The notes under the pieces: generated by a model | Databases searched by the model: none | Told to the model about the DNA's origin: nothing | What the model saw: only the letters and a program-made list of their open reading frames with translations | Program-made: the position numbers and the translations under genes | Assembly (NCBI GenBank): GCA_016788295.1 | Contig: JAEUSY010000003.1 | Location: forward strand, 48,566-112,565 | Source of the DNA: Flavobacteriales bacterium | GTDB taxonomy: Bacteria; Bacteroidota; Bacteroidia; Flavobacteriales_F; PHOS-HE28 | Length of the DNA stretch: 64,000 bases | Direction: 5' to 3' | Shown here: one piece after another, positions 7,885 through 17,240 of the stretch | Layout of the letters: each line of letters starts with the position of its first letter | How positions within the stretch are numbered: position 1 is the first letter of the stretch

Positions 7885-9654
7885 TCAGCGGACCCGCACT
7901 AGCCGCAGGTCCTCTTGCTTCAGCATCACGGCATACTCGTTCCGGTAGCCGTTCTCCGGGCCGGTGCGGATCATGCGGAAGCCCATGTGCAGCGGTGACT
8001 GCGCACTGTTGGCCATACGGTCCATAAGACCTACGGGGCCACCATCGCTCAGTGCCTTCACATAGGCCAAGGTCACATCGAAACCGAGGAGGGCATACTC
8101 ATCAACATCATTCCGGAAACGTTCCCTGAAGGCGCGCGTGAAGGCCTGCACAGCGGCGTCGTCCGGATCGGCGAAGGATGCCGCAGCGAAATGGAAGCCA
8201 AGCAGTTCCAGATCGTTGGTGGCCACGGTCTCCATGTTCTGCCATGTCTCCAACCCCACGAGCATGAACTTGTACTTGGAGGCCAACGGCTTCAGCTTGC
8301 TAACCAGGGTGGTCACGTACTCCACATCCTCCCCTGGGGCCAGCAACACGTTCAGGCGGTTGGCGTCCAGCTTTGATACCAGGTCGCCCAGCTCGCGGCG
8401 ACCGGGCTTGGCCACCAACGCACTATCACGCAACCGAGCCGATTGGCCAGCGAGCGCATCGCGCACGGCCCTGGCCATCTGGTCCTGCATTTCCTTCTCG
8501 GCAGGCAGGTCCGGGCACAACAACACGATGTTCTCACGGGCATAGCGTGTTCCCACGAAACGGCCGCTATGCCGCACCAGATCGCTGCGGGTGGGTGTCA
8601 CCTTGCTCACGGTGGGATTGCCGAGGATCACTTTGTTGCTCTGGGGCACAGGGCATACGATGGGCACACTGGTGGTGCGCGCCAACTGTTCAATGGCCGA
8701 ACGGTGGAACGGCCCGATGAACAGATCGGTGCCGGTGAGCTCGGACTTCTTCAGGGACGTGTTCCACGTGCGGGCATCATCGCCCATGTCCACCACACGC
8801 ACCTCGGCATTCACACCCATGCGCTGAAGCGAGTCCAACGCAATGCGGGCACCGGCCCAGAACTGCGTGGCAATGCGGGTGGCCTCGTAGAACCGCGGCT
8901 CGTCCTTGGGCAATGCCATCACACTATCGTTACGCGCAATGGAGAAGGGCAACAGGTAGGTGACCGTGATCCGTTCACCTGCATTGGGTATCGCGGGAAC
9001 CGGGACCACCGGTGCCTTCGCCCCTGGCGGAAGCGGAATGCGCACCACACTGCCAGCCTTCAATCCTTCGGGCAAGCCACCGTTCGCTTTCTGAATGGCC
9101 TCCGGGGCCACCCCATAGAGCTGGCCCAGCGCATACAGGGTCTCCCCTTGCTTCACGGTATGCTCAACGATGTTCTCCGGCACAGCAGGACGCGTAACGG
9201 CATCGGGCTGGCCCTGCACTTTGCCCGCGACAGGCACTACAATGGCCATTCCCTCGCGCAGCCCCGTCTGGGCCTCGGGGTTGCGTTCCAGCAGCACGTT
9301 CACATCCACACCGTAGTTGCGTGCGATACCGAACAGGGTCTCCTTCTTGGCCACGGTGTGGACCAGTTCACCATCCTTGGCCATGGTGGGGGCCGCTTTC
9401 ACTTCCTTCTTCACCACGGCATCCTTGGGCACCAGTAGTTCCTGGCCGATGCTCAGACCGGCACTGGCGGCGGGGTTGGCGGCCAGCAACGCATCCACCG
9501 GAACGGCGTACGTGCGAGCAATGGCATAAAGGGTCTGACCCGCCTCCACGTGGTGCACCGTATAAGTACGCCCATCAACGGTGCGCGTTTCCTGTGCGAA
9601 GGAGAACGAGGTCCACAGCAGCAGGGCCAGGACGAAGGAAAAACGGAGGGTCAT
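7885..9654 (-). CDS. exported LysM-repeat protein with a periplasmic-binding-protein-like C-terminus
   Basis: 589 residues. The signal peptide ([15 protein letters not shown]) is followed by three LysM modules at about residues 30-75, 98-145 and 160-208. Each has the YAIAR, FGIAR or YALGQ core and a later VP or IP. The rest resembles a type 1 periplasmic-binding fold (the ABC substrate-binding/LppC type), with [20 protein letters not shown] and IVLLCPDLP strands. It likely binds peptidoglycan and an unknown ligand in the periplasm. The ATG at 9654 overlaps the guaA stop (ATGA), which implies translational coupling. This is preferred over the ATG at 9660. A guaA-LysM pair is frequent in Flavobacteriales. 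Confidence 0.85.
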   Translation of the reverse strand: MTLRFSFVLALLLWTSFSFAQETRTVDGRTYTVHHVEAGQTLYAIARTYAVPVDALLAANPAASAGLSIGQELLVPKDAVVKKEVKAAPTMAKDGELVHTVAKKETLFGIARNYGVDVNVLLERNPEAQTGLREGMAIVVPVAGKVQGQPDAVTRPAVPENIVEHTVKQGETLYALGQLYGVAPEAIQKANGGLPEGLKAGSVVRIPLPPGAKAPVVPVPAIPNAGERITVTYLLPFSIARNDSVMALPKDEPRFYEATRIATQFWAGARIALDSLQRMGVNAEVRVVDMGDDARTWNTSLKKSELTGTDLFIGPFHRSAIEQLARTTSVPIVCPVPQSNKVILGNPTVSKVTPTRSDLVRHSGRFVGTRYARENIVLLCPDLPAEKEMQDQMARAVRDALAGQSARLRDSALVAKPGRRELGDLVSKLDANRLNVLLAPGEDVEYVTTLVSKLKPLASKYKFMLVGLETWQNMETVATNDLELLGFHFAAASFADPDDAAVQAFTRAFRERFRNDVDEYALLGFDVTLAYVKALSDGGPVGLMDRMANSAQSPLHMGFRMIRTGPENGYRNEYAVMLKQEDLRLVRVR

Positions 9655-11183
9655 TCCCATTCGATGGTGGCCGGGGGCTTTGAGCTGATGTCATACACCA
9701 CACGGTTAACGCCGCGCACCCGGTTGATGATGCTGTTCGATATCCGTGCCAGGAACTCGTAGGGCAGGTGGCACCAGTCGGCGGTCATGCCATCGGTGCT
9801 GGTCACGGCGCGCAGGGCCACCGCGTTCTCGTAGGTGCGTTCATCACCCATTACGCCCACGCTGCGCACGGGCAGGAGGATGGCTCCGGCCTGCCACACC
9901 TGGTCGTAAAGACCTTCATCGCGCAAGCCTTGGATGAAGATGTGGTCCACCTCCTGGAGCAGGGCCACCTTTTCCGGAGTGATCTCGCCCAGGATGCGGA
10001 TGGCGAGGCCCGGGCCCGGGAAGGGGTGCCGGCCCAGGATGTTCGGATCGAGGCCCAACTCGCGGCCAACGCGGCGCACTTCGTCCTTGAACAGTAGGCG
10101 AAGCGGTTCCACCACCTGCAGCTTCATTCGATCAGGTAGGCCGCCCACGTTGTGGTGGCTCTTGATGGTAACGCTGGGGCCGTTCACGCTCACGCTCTCG
10201 ATCACATCGGGGTAGATGGTGCCCTGGCCGAGCCACTTCACATCAGTTATCCGGTGCGCCTCGCGGTCGAACACTTCGATGAAGGTGCGGCCGATGGCCT
10301 TGCGCTTCGCCTCGGGTTCCTCCAGCCCCTTAAGGGCCGCATAGAACTCCTCCTTGGCATCCACACCGGTGATGTTGAGGCCCAGGTGGCGATAGCTCTC
10401 TAGAACGCGGTTGTACTCATCCTTGCGCAGCAGGCCGTTATCCACGAAGATGCAGTGCAGGCGGTCGCCAATGGCGCGGTCCAGCAGCAGGGCGGCCACG
10501 GAGCTGTCAACACCGCCGCTCAGGGCCAGCACCACTTGGTCCTGTCCGAGCTGTTGTTGCAGGCGCTCAATGGTGTGCTCAACGAAGGCGTGCGGGGTCC
10601 AATCGCCCTCGCAACCACAAATGCCGATCACGAAGTTGTGCAGCAGTTGCAGGCCATCGGTGGTGTGGTACACCTCGGGATGGAACTGCACTGCGAAGGT
10701 CATGTGGTCGTTCAGCCGGTAGGCTGCCACAGGAACGTCCTTGGTGCTGGCGATCACGTCCATGGCCTCGCTGGGCGCGGTGATGCTGTCGCCATGGCTC
10801 ATCCACACCTGGGTGCCGGCCTGGATCCCGTCGAACAGGTGGCTGTCGGTGATGGTGGTGAGGTGGGCGCGGCCATATTCGCTCACTTTGGAGCGTTCCA
10901 CCGGTGCGCCGGCGCGCTTGGCCAGCAGCTGGGCACCGTAGCATACACCGAGCACTGGCACTCTGCCCAGCATGCCCGTGAGGTCGGTATCGGGCGCGTT
11001 GGTGTCGTGCACGCTGCTGGGGCTGCCACTGAGGATGACGCCCTTGATGGTGGGATCGCCAACGAACTGCTGCGCCTTGCTGAAGGGATGGATCTCGCAA
11101 TACACGTTCAACTCGCGCACGCGCCTGGCGATGAGCTGGGTGTACTGGGAACCATGATCGAGAATAAGGATGGAACCGGCCAC
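9651..11183 (-). CDS. guaA: GMP synthase (glutamine-hydrolysing)
   Basis: Converts XMP to GMP using glutamine and ATP. The class I amidotransferase domain starts with [20 protein letters not shown] and carries the nucleophile Cys in GVCYGAQL and the His-Glu of FHPEVYHT. The ATP-pyrophosphatase P-loop is [15 protein letters not shown], and the C-terminal dimerisation domain ends [15 protein letters not shown], the canonical GuaA tail. The GTG start at 11183 gives 510 residues, the usual family length. An ATG at 11225 lies inside the -7 box at 11223-11230 and so upstream of the likely transcript start, which argues against it. The stop overlaps the ATG of the LysM gene by 4 bp. Confidence 0.97.
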   Translation of the reverse strand: MAGSILILDHGSQYTQLIARRVRELNVYCEIHPFSKAQQFVGDPTIKGVILSGSPSSVHDTNAPDTDLTGMLGRVPVLGVCYGAQLLAKRAGAPVERSKVSEYGRAHLTTITDSHLFDGIQAGTQVWMSHGDSITAPSEAMDVIASTKDVPVAAYRLNDHMTFAVQFHPEVYHTTDGLQLLHNFVIGICGCEGDWTPHAFVEHTIERLQQQLGQDQVVLALSGGVDSSVAALLLDRAIGDRLHCIFVDNGLLRKDEYNRVLESYRHLGLNITGVDAKEEFYAALKGLEEPEAKRKAIGRTFIEVFDREAHRITDVKWLGQGTIYPDVIESVSVNGPSVTIKSHHNVGGLPDRMKLQVVEPLRLLFKDEVRRVGRELGLDPNILGRHPFPGPGLAIRILGEITPEKVALLQEVDHIFIQGLRDEGLYDQVWQAGAILLPVRSVGVMGDERTYENAVALRAVTSTDGMTADWCHLPYEFLARISNSIINRVRGVNRVVYDISSKPPATIEWE

Positions 11184-11222
11184 GGGTTGGATGCCTCCGG
11201 TACAGATGATCCGGCGACGCCT

Positions 11223-11230
11223 CAAAAGTA
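11223..11230 (-). promoter_or_regulatory. -7 promoter box of guaA
   Basis: Minus strand TACTTTTG, a perfect TAnnTTTG match, ending 39 bases before the GTG at 11183. Because it covers the in-frame ATG at 11225, it decides the start codon in favour of the downstream GTG. Confidence 0.55.
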
Positions 11231-11263
11231 GCAGCCCTGCCCGGAGCGGGAATGAAGAAGCGC

Positions 11264-12850
11264 TCAGGCCTCCTCGAACAGGCTGAAACAGGGCGAAAGC
11301 GGATCCAAGTTACCCAGAAGCTCATCCAGGAAACCGACGCCACGCGCGGCCAGCATGGGCAATATGTTTGCCCGGCGCTCCTGCAGGCCACCACCCGGGA
11401 AGAGCTCAGCATGGGCACTGCGCATCCGGGCCATCGCGGTATCCTGCTGGCGCTTGGCCGCACGCACCATGCTGCGCTCGATGCGATCCACTCCTTTCAA
11501 CGCACTGGTGCGGCGCGCTTCAACGGCACCACGCAGGGTGGCATCGGCGGTACTGGCCTTGGCCAACAGATCGTCATAGAAAGCGGAAAGACGCTGACGT
11601 TCGGCAGCGAGGTCCGCGCTGAAGGTGGCTCGCGCAGAGGCCACACGGGCCATCAACGGCGACTGATCGGCAAAGAGTTCCTCCGTGGCAAGGTCCAATG
11701 CATGCCATTGGCGCAGGCGTTTGGTACTGATGAAGCCTGCGCTGGTGCGGAGGATCAACCTGGGCATGGGTACTTGCAGGGCTTGGAAGAGCCAGCGCAG
11801 TTGCAGCCAGTAGGCCAACTCCCCGCCTCCGCCCACATAGGCCACGTTGGGCAGCACCACCTCCTGGTACACCGGACGTAACAACACATTGGGCGAGAAG
11901 CGCTCGGGGTGCGTGTCCACCTCGGCCATCAGTTGGTCCAGCGTGAAGGTGGGGCCGCCATCCAGCACCCGGAAGCCATCCCACTCCAGAATGATGCGCG
12001 AACGGTGCCCGGGCCGCAAATGGAAGAGATTGATCTCGCGGGCGTGGGCTTGCACAGCAAAATGTTCCGCCAAGCGGGCATTGGCATAGGACACGCTCCT
12101 TTCAGCTACCTGGTTGAGCAACTCTTCCTTCACCACGGGTGCGAACAAGCGCTTGAGCTCAGGGTGATCGGCATCAAGGACCAACAGGCCGAAGCGACCG
12201 AACAAGGCATGCACGAAACGCCGCGTAGCCTCGGCCAGGGTACGTTCCGGTCGGTAGTGTTCACGCAACAAAGCGGCCATCTCCGCGGCATGGGCACCTT
12301 CGCCAAGGTGGGCAATGGCCTCTTCGAGCGCTGATGTGATGCCGTCCAGGGCCATGCGCCCTACTGCACCACCGGCGTGGCCCGGCCATTGCAGTTTGTG
12401 GTCGCCGAAGAAGGTGTGGTCGATCTCGGCGCGATCATGGTCCTCGGTGGCCATCCAGAACACCGGCACCACAGGGCGCCCGGTGGCTGCTGCCAATTCA
12501 CGCGCCACCCGAATGGTGTTCAGCAATTTGAACGGCACGTATAGTGGTCCGCCGAAAAGCACCAACTGATGGCCGGTGGTCACTGTAAAGGCATCGGGAC
12601 GGGCAAGGTCTCGAAGGCTTTGTTCCACAGCGGCTTCGGCCGGAAGACCTTGATATTGCGACCGAAGCACACGGACAAGCACTTCCCGAGCGGCCGGATC
12701 GAACTGTCGTTGAGCAGCTGCCTGCACCAGACCGGCAAGGTCGGAAGGTCCGGCGTGGAATTCCCGTGTGCGCTCACCGCCCGCCAAATAGTCCAGCACC
12801 AACGGGCTGAACCGGTGGGTGGCGGCGTAGGGAATACAGAGGGGCTGCAT
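11264..12850 (-). CDS. bshC: bacillithiol synthase BshC (putative cysteine ligase)
   Basis: 528-residue cytosolic protein matching BshC, which adds cysteine to glucosaminyl-malate in the last step of bacillithiol synthesis. Visible signatures are [19 protein letters not shown] near residues 94-112, [14 protein letters not shown] near 150-163, and a central region followed by a long coiled coil (about 395-470). The length is typical (500-550). It implies that the cell uses bacillithiol as its low-molecular-weight thiol. The bshA and bshB genes are not in the window. The ATG is 8 bases after a perfect -7 box. The GMP synthase gene follows on the same strand with its own promoter. Confidence 0.93.
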   Translation of the reverse strand: MQPLCIPYAATHRFSPLVLDYLAGGERTREFHAGPSDLAGLVQAAAQRQFDPAAREVLVRVLRSQYQGLPAEAAVEQSLRDLARPDAFTVTTGHQLVLFGGPLYVPFKLLNTIRVARELAAATGRPVVPVFWMATEDHDRAEIDHTFFGDHKLQWPGHAGGAVGRMALDGITSALEEAIAHLGEGAHAAEMAALLREHYRPERTLAEATRRFVHALFGRFGLLVLDADHPELKRLFAPVVKEELLNQVAERSVSYANARLAEHFAVQAHAREINLFHLRPGHRSRIILEWDGFRVLDGGPTFTLDQLMAEVDTHPERFSPNVLLRPVYQEVVLPNVAYVGGGGELAYWLQLRWLFQALQVPMPRLILRTSAGFISTKRLRQWHALDLATEELFADQSPLMARVASARATFSADLAAERQRLSAFYDDLLAKASTADATLRGAVEARRTSALKGVDRIERSMVRAAKRQQDTAMARMRSAHAELFPGGGLQERRANILPMLAARGVGFLDELLGNLDPLSPCFSLFEEA

Positions 12851-12858
12851 GCGGGGCG

Positions 12859-12866
12859 CAAAGGTA
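12859..12866 (-). promoter_or_regulatory. -7 promoter box of bshC
   Basis: Minus strand TACCTTTG, a full TAnnTTTG match, 8 bases before the bshC ATG, implying a very short leader. It lies in the 134-bp divergent gap before the PNGase F-related gene. Confidence 0.55.
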
Positions 12867-12984
12867 TCCGTCGTTCATCCGCATGGGGCGAAAGGCGAAT
12901 GCTCCTTCGATCGATTGGGATCGCAATGGGATCAACAAGCCTATATCCGACGGATCTGGTAATTTCCTTGCTTCGCTGATAATC

Positions 12985-15900
12985 ATGAGAACCAATCTGC
13001 ATCCTTTCCTGACGGTCTTCTGCTTTGTGCTCGGCATTTCCGGCAGCGCTCAGGACACCCTTCGCGTACAGACCCTGACCTTCGACGACATCACCCAACG
13101 ACGGGGTTGGTTCATTTTCCCGGATAGTACGCACCAGTATCGCAAGGTATTGATGCATCACACGCTGAAGTGCGACCCGGCGACCACGCAGGACCAGTAC
13201 CAATGCGGTGAGTGGGACTACCTCACCTACAACATGGTCCACGAGCACACCGGAGTAATGGACAGCGCGGCATTGACCCATCCGTTGTTCAAGGTGGGAG
13301 CCGTAGCACCGACCAGCGTGGAAAGCATGGCGCTGCCCTCCTACCATACGTGGCTGCTCCCTGTCGCTCGGCGGACCATCACGAGCACAACGAACGAGAA
13401 TGTCATCACCGTGGGCCAAGGCGGGGCGATGGATACGGGGCTCTTACAGTCCGTGATGGGTAGCAGCCGTTCACAGTATCTGTTCCTTGCCGACGAACTG
13501 AGCGCAGCAGGGCTACAAGCCGGTCCACTCCAGCAGTTGAGGTTCACCACCGACGCCCAGGGCAACGGTACTTACAGCCGCCTCACCATTCGGTTGAAAC
13601 ACACCTCTGCCACTGGTCTCACGGCATTTGATGAGACCGGGCTTCAGAACGTGCACGAGGTGGCCCCTGGCAGTTTGGGCACAGTTGCTGGCGAGCAGAC
13701 CTTTGTATTGACCGAGCCTTTCAATTGGGACGGCACCTCCAACCTGCTCGTTGATATATCGGCGGGACGCCTGAACGGCACCAGCGCGCCTGCTGTGGAG
13801 GCCAGTAATGTAGGCGACGGACTGGCGCTGCAAGCCGTGGGGCTTGATGGCTACTTGCAAATGAAAGAAGATGTGGTCGCCGCGGATGCAACACCGATGG
13901 CCGAACTGAGCACCGCCATTACCGTGATGTTCCGGGCCAAGGGAGATGCCGCGATCAGTGGGCAGAACACCACCATATTGGAGGCTTTGAACGCTCAAGG
14001 ACGTCGCGTGCTGAACGTTCACCTGCCATGGAGCAATGGCAGGGTCTACTGGGACGCAGGCAATACGGATGGGACCTATGACCGTATCGACAAGGCCGCC
14101 ACGACCGGTGATGTGCAGGACCAATGGAACCACTGGGCCTTCGTGAAGAACACGGCAACTGGCCAGATGAAGATCTACCTGAACGGGGTGCTCTGGCACA
14201 GTGGCACCGGCATGACCCGGCCCTTGACGGGCATTTCCACGTTCAGGTTGGGAAGCGCTGCAAACGGGAGCGTTCCCTACCCCGGTGCCTTGGATGAGAT
14301 CAATGTGTTCGGAGCGGAAGTAGATGCGGCCACTATTTTCGCTTGGAAGGACCGGGCCATCAGCGCCGAACATCCTAATGCCGGGGACCTTATCTACTCC
14401 TTCCACTGCGACGAACTGCCTGATACGCACGTGTTGGAGAACAGTGCCGACCCGGCTCACCAGGCTCTGGCCATGGGCACCGTGCAGCGCCGCTACCGAG
14501 AAGCCCCTGAGACATTCCAAAACGTGCAGCCTATGACTGTCCGGCCCGACCTCTCCTTCGTGCAGGGCAGCTTCGAGAGCGTACTGGATACGGTGGTACT
14601 GGAACGGCAGGAGCCCCTGCCCCTGCTCACCGAGGAGTTCTTTGCGGTGGATGGCAACGGGGTGGTACCGGTGGATACCGTGTTCGCTTGGATGGGCGGC
14701 ATGATCTACACCTATGGCCCAAATGGTGTTCCACTGGATTCCATCCCCGCCGGTGGAACGATCGATATCAACGACACCCTCCACTACTTCGGGGTCCCCT
14801 TTGAAGTGGTGCGCGACTGGGAGATCGGCCGCTTCATCACCCCTTACGGGATAGGCCTCACGCTGGGCCCCAATGGGTTCCGCTGGACCTTCGACGTGAC
14901 CGATTACCAATGGCTGTTGCGTGACAGCGTGGAGCTCAGCGCGGGAAACCAGCAAGAGCTCATTGACCTGGAGTTCGAGCTGATCGAAGGGGTCGCACCT
15001 CGTCGTGTGGTGGGCCACCAGCGCCCCTGGGGCGGACTGATGAGCCGCAGCTACGCCGACCTTGACAACGACGTTGCACTGCCGCCGGTCACCGTGGACC
15101 TGAGCACCGAAGCGAGCCAGTGGGCGCTTCGCACACGACTCACCGGACATGGCCACAACAGCAACACGGGCGCGTATCCGCATTGTTGTGAATGGAAGGA
15201 CAACACGCATTACCTCTACCTGAACGGCAACCAAGTGGATGCATGGCACATTTGGCAGGAGAACGACTGTGCGGAGAACCCGGTGTATCCCCAAGGCGGA
15301 ACCTGGCTCAACAGCCGGGAGGGTTGGTGCCCGGGCGACCTGGTGAAGGACCATGAGGTGCTGCTGCCCGGACTGGTGGCCGGTGGCACGGCCACGCTGG
15401 ACTACGGGATCACTCCTGTGCCAGCGAACAACCAAGGCATGGGGGGCGGCAACTATGTGATCAACATGGACCTGATGGAATACTCTGCGCCCAGCCACCA
15501 GCTGGATGCCGAGATCGTGGAGGTGAAGCGGCCCAGCACCACCGATATGTACCGCCGCGACAACCCCATCTGCTATGCACCATTGATCATCCTTCGCAAT
15601 GCCGGTTCCACCGACCTCACCAACGTCACATTCTCGTACGGCGTGAGCGGTGGGCAGAATGTGAGCTACACATGGAACGGCCTGCTCCGCCACATGGAAC
15701 AGGTATCAGTGGAACTGCCAGTGCCCGATGCCGCTTACTGGATGGGCGACGACGACCGCCTCTTCACCGTTGCGATCACCGCGGCCAATGGACAGCCGGA
15801 CGACCACGCTGCGAACGACAACTACCGCACGAACTTCCAGTTACCCGTGGTCTACAACCATCGCGTGGTGCTCCACTACAAGACCAACAACCGGCCCAAC

Positions 15901-16446
15901 GAGACCTCCGTGGCAGTGCGCGACATACAGGGGAACGCGGTATTCTCCCGGAACAGCCACGCAGCCAATACGCAATACATCGACACCCTGGACCTGAACG
16001 AAGGATGCTACACGTTCGAGATGATCGACAGTGGCAACGATGGTCTTAGCTATTGGGCTGACAGTGGCGCCGGATCAGGCTATTGCAGATTGAAGAAGCC
16101 GAACGGGGTTATCGTGAAGAACTTCGAGGCCGAATTCGGTCGCACGATCCACTGGCCCTTCACCCACACCGCTGTTGTAGGACTTGAAGAACACGAGGTC
16201 CGGGCCCAGCTGCATGCATTTCCCAACCCCACCACAGGAACGGTCACGCTGGAAGTTACCGAGGTCCATGGTCCGGCCAGATTGGAGATCATTGATGGTC
16301 GGGGACGCATCGTCCACGAACGGAACGTGGAACTACATGGCAAGGACCGCCTCAACGTCGACCTCAGCGACCTTATGGATGGCATCTACCACGTACGCGT
16401 GGTCGGAAAAGATCAACTGGCCATGGTGCGGCTCATGAAAATGTGA
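12985..16446 (+). CDS. T9SS-exported peptide-N-glycosidase F-related protein with a LamG-like domain
   Basis: 1153-residue secreted protein. The signal peptide (FLTVFCFVLGISGSAQ) is followed by an N-terminal region with CGEWDYLTY, seen in PNGase F-related proteins of Bacteroidota. A LamG/concanavalin-like domain lies at about residues 285-450 (ITVMFRAKG, WNHWAFVKN, RPLTGISTFRLG, ALDEINVFG). The PNGase F C-terminal-like domain at about 615-830 has TGHGHNSNTGAYPHCCEW, NPVYPQGGTWLNSREGWCPG and many paired cysteines. The last 80 residues form a T9SS type A sorting domain (HAFPNPTTGTVTLEV, DLMDGIYHVRVVG). It is thus exported through the outer membrane. Deglycosylation of N-glycoproteins is the family activity, and activity here is not proven. 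The ATG at 12985 precedes the signal peptide. The longer frame at 12883 lacks one. Confidence 0.88.
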   Translation: MRTNLHPFLTVFCFVLGISGSAQDTLRVQTLTFDDITQRRGWFIFPDSTHQYRKVLMHHTLKCDPATTQDQYQCGEWDYLTYNMVHEHTGVMDSAALTHPLFKVGAVAPTSVESMALPSYHTWLLPVARRTITSTTNENVITVGQGGAMDTGLLQSVMGSSRSQYLFLADELSAAGLQAGPLQQLRFTTDAQGNGTYSRLTIRLKHTSATGLTAFDETGLQNVHEVAPGSLGTVAGEQTFVLTEPFNWDGTSNLLVDISAGRLNGTSAPAVEASNVGDGLALQAVGLDGYLQMKEDVVAADATPMAELSTAITVMFRAKGDAAISGQNTTILEALNAQGRRVLNVHLPWSNGRVYWDAGNTDGTYDRIDKAATTGDVQDQWNHWAFVKNTATGQMKIYLNGVLWHSGTGMTRPLTGISTFRLGSAANGSVPYPGALDEINVFGAEVDAATIFAWKDRAISAEHPNAGDLIYSFHCDELPDTHVLENSADPAHQALAMGTVQRRYREAPETFQNVQPMTVRPDLSFVQGSFESVLDTVVLERQEPLPLLTEEFFAVDGNGVVPVDTVFAWMGGMIYTYGPNGVPLDSIPAGGTIDINDTLHYFGVPFEVVRDWEIGRFITPYGIGLTLGPNGFRWTFDVTDYQWLLRDSVELSAGNQQELIDLEFELIEGVAPRRVVGHQRPWGGLMSRSYADLDNDVALPPVTVDLSTEASQWALRTRLTGHGHNSNTGAYPHCCEWKDNTHYLYLNGNQVDAWHIWQENDCAENPVYPQGGTWLNSREGWCPGDLVKDHEVLLPGLVAGGTATLDYGITPVPANNQGMGGGNYVINMDLMEYSAPSHQLDAEIVEVKRPSTTDMYRRDNPICYAPLIILRNAGSTDLTNVTFSYGVSGGQNVSYTWNGLLRHMEQVSVELPVPDAAYWMGDDDRLFTVAITAANGQPDDHAANDNYRTNFQLPVVYNHRVVLHYKTNNRPNETSVAVRDIQGNAVFSRNSHAANTQYIDTLDLNEGCYTFEMIDSGNDGLSYWADSGAGSGYCRLKKPNGVIVKNFEAEFGRTIHWPFTHTAVVGLEEHEVRAQLHAFPNPTTGTVTLEVTEVHGPARLEIIDGRGRIVHERNVELHGKDRLNVDLSDLMDGIYHVRVVGKDQLAMVRLMKM

Positions 16447-16456
16447 CCAGTGATGG

Positions 16457-16813
16457 TCAACACTTGCCGGGCCCCTTCGCTTCGATATGCACGTGCAGGA
16501 ACTCCACCCCCTGCTCGATCCCAGCGGCGGTCAGTTGCCTGCGGACCATGGTGATGACGTCGGCACGCTCGTTCACCGGGGCCTCGGCAAAACGCAACAC
16601 CACTACACCGGATGCCACACAGGAGTATTCGATGTTGGCGTTCTTGTCGCGACCGATCTGTTTGGCCAATCGCGCCAACGCAGCATCATAAAGGTCATTA
16701 ATGTGTAGCACCACCGAGACATCGGAGGTGACCGAAGCCTTGGACAATGCGGGCGCAGCGTTTGCCTGAAAAGGCAGGGCCAATGCGGTAACGAAGGCAA
16801 GGAAGAGGTTCAT
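16457..16813 (-). CDS. small exported protein of unknown function
   Basis: 118 residues. A cleavable signal peptide (LFLAFVTALALPFQANA) is followed by about 98 residues with mixed helix and strand (SDVSVVLHINDLYDAALARL, ASGVVVLRFAEAPVNERADV) and two cysteines. I do not recognise the family. The pattern of predicted strands and an amphipathic helix is compact enough for a small periplasmic domain. It is convergent with the PNGase F-related gene (10-bp gap) and divergent from the DUF962 gene, so it is probably a single-gene transcript. Confidence 0.6.
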   Translation of the reverse strand: MNLFLAFVTALALPFQANAAPALSKASVTSDVSVVLHINDLYDAALARLAKQIGRDKNANIEYSCVASGVVVLRFAEAPVNERADVITMVRRQLTAAGIEQGVEFLHVHIEAKGPGKC

Positions 16814-16862
16814 GGCTCACCGGGTTATTGGTCTAAATTAGGTGCGCCCGATCACCCGATCC

Positions 16863-17195
16863 ATGACAAAGGACAGTCCGCCCGAGCGCTTCCGATCGTT
16901 GAGGACGTTCTACCCCCATTACCTCCGTGAACACCAGGACCCGACGTGCCGAGTGCTGCACTTCATTGGCACGGGGCTTATTTTGGTGTGGTGCTCAATG
17001 GCCTTGATCACACGAAATGCACTCTGGCTGTTGCTGATACCGCTGGCGGGCTATGGCTTCGCCTGGGTAGGTCACTTCTTCTTCGAGCGCAACAAACCGG
17101 CCACCTTCCAGTACCCGGCATACAGTCTCGCGAGCGACTTCCTGCTTTTCTGGGACCTGCTCACCGGCAAGGAGCCGTTCAAGCCACGGGGCTGA
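16863..17195 (+). CDS. Mpo1-like (DUF962) membrane protein
   Basis: 110 residues with the DUF962/Mpo1 signature FYPHYLREHQDPTCRVLHFIG at the N-terminus and two or three membrane helices (GLILVWCSMALITRNALWLLLIPLAGYGFAWVGHF). The conserved histidines (YLREH, LHFIG, GHFFFER) are the expected iron ligands. Yeast Mpo1 is an Fe-dependent dioxygenase of 2-hydroxy fatty acids, and the bacterial members are mostly uncharacterised. The start at 16863 is chosen over 16842 because homology begins soon after, though either is possible. It stands alone before the peptidase gene. Confidence 0.8.
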   Translation: MTKDSPPERFRSLRTFYPHYLREHQDPTCRVLHFIGTGLILVWCSMALITRNALWLLLIPLAGYGFAWVGHFFFERNKPATFQYPAYSLASDFLLFWDLLTGKEPFKPRG

Positions 17196-17240
17196 TCCGT
17201 TCATGACGTTCATTTTCAACCTGCACAACCACTACTGAAC

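Noticed and set aside
13513..15693. 726-codon frame opposite the PNGase F-related gene
   Set aside because: Antisense shadow, His/Val/Gly-rich with no motif; the plus-strand protein has clear domains and a signal peptide.
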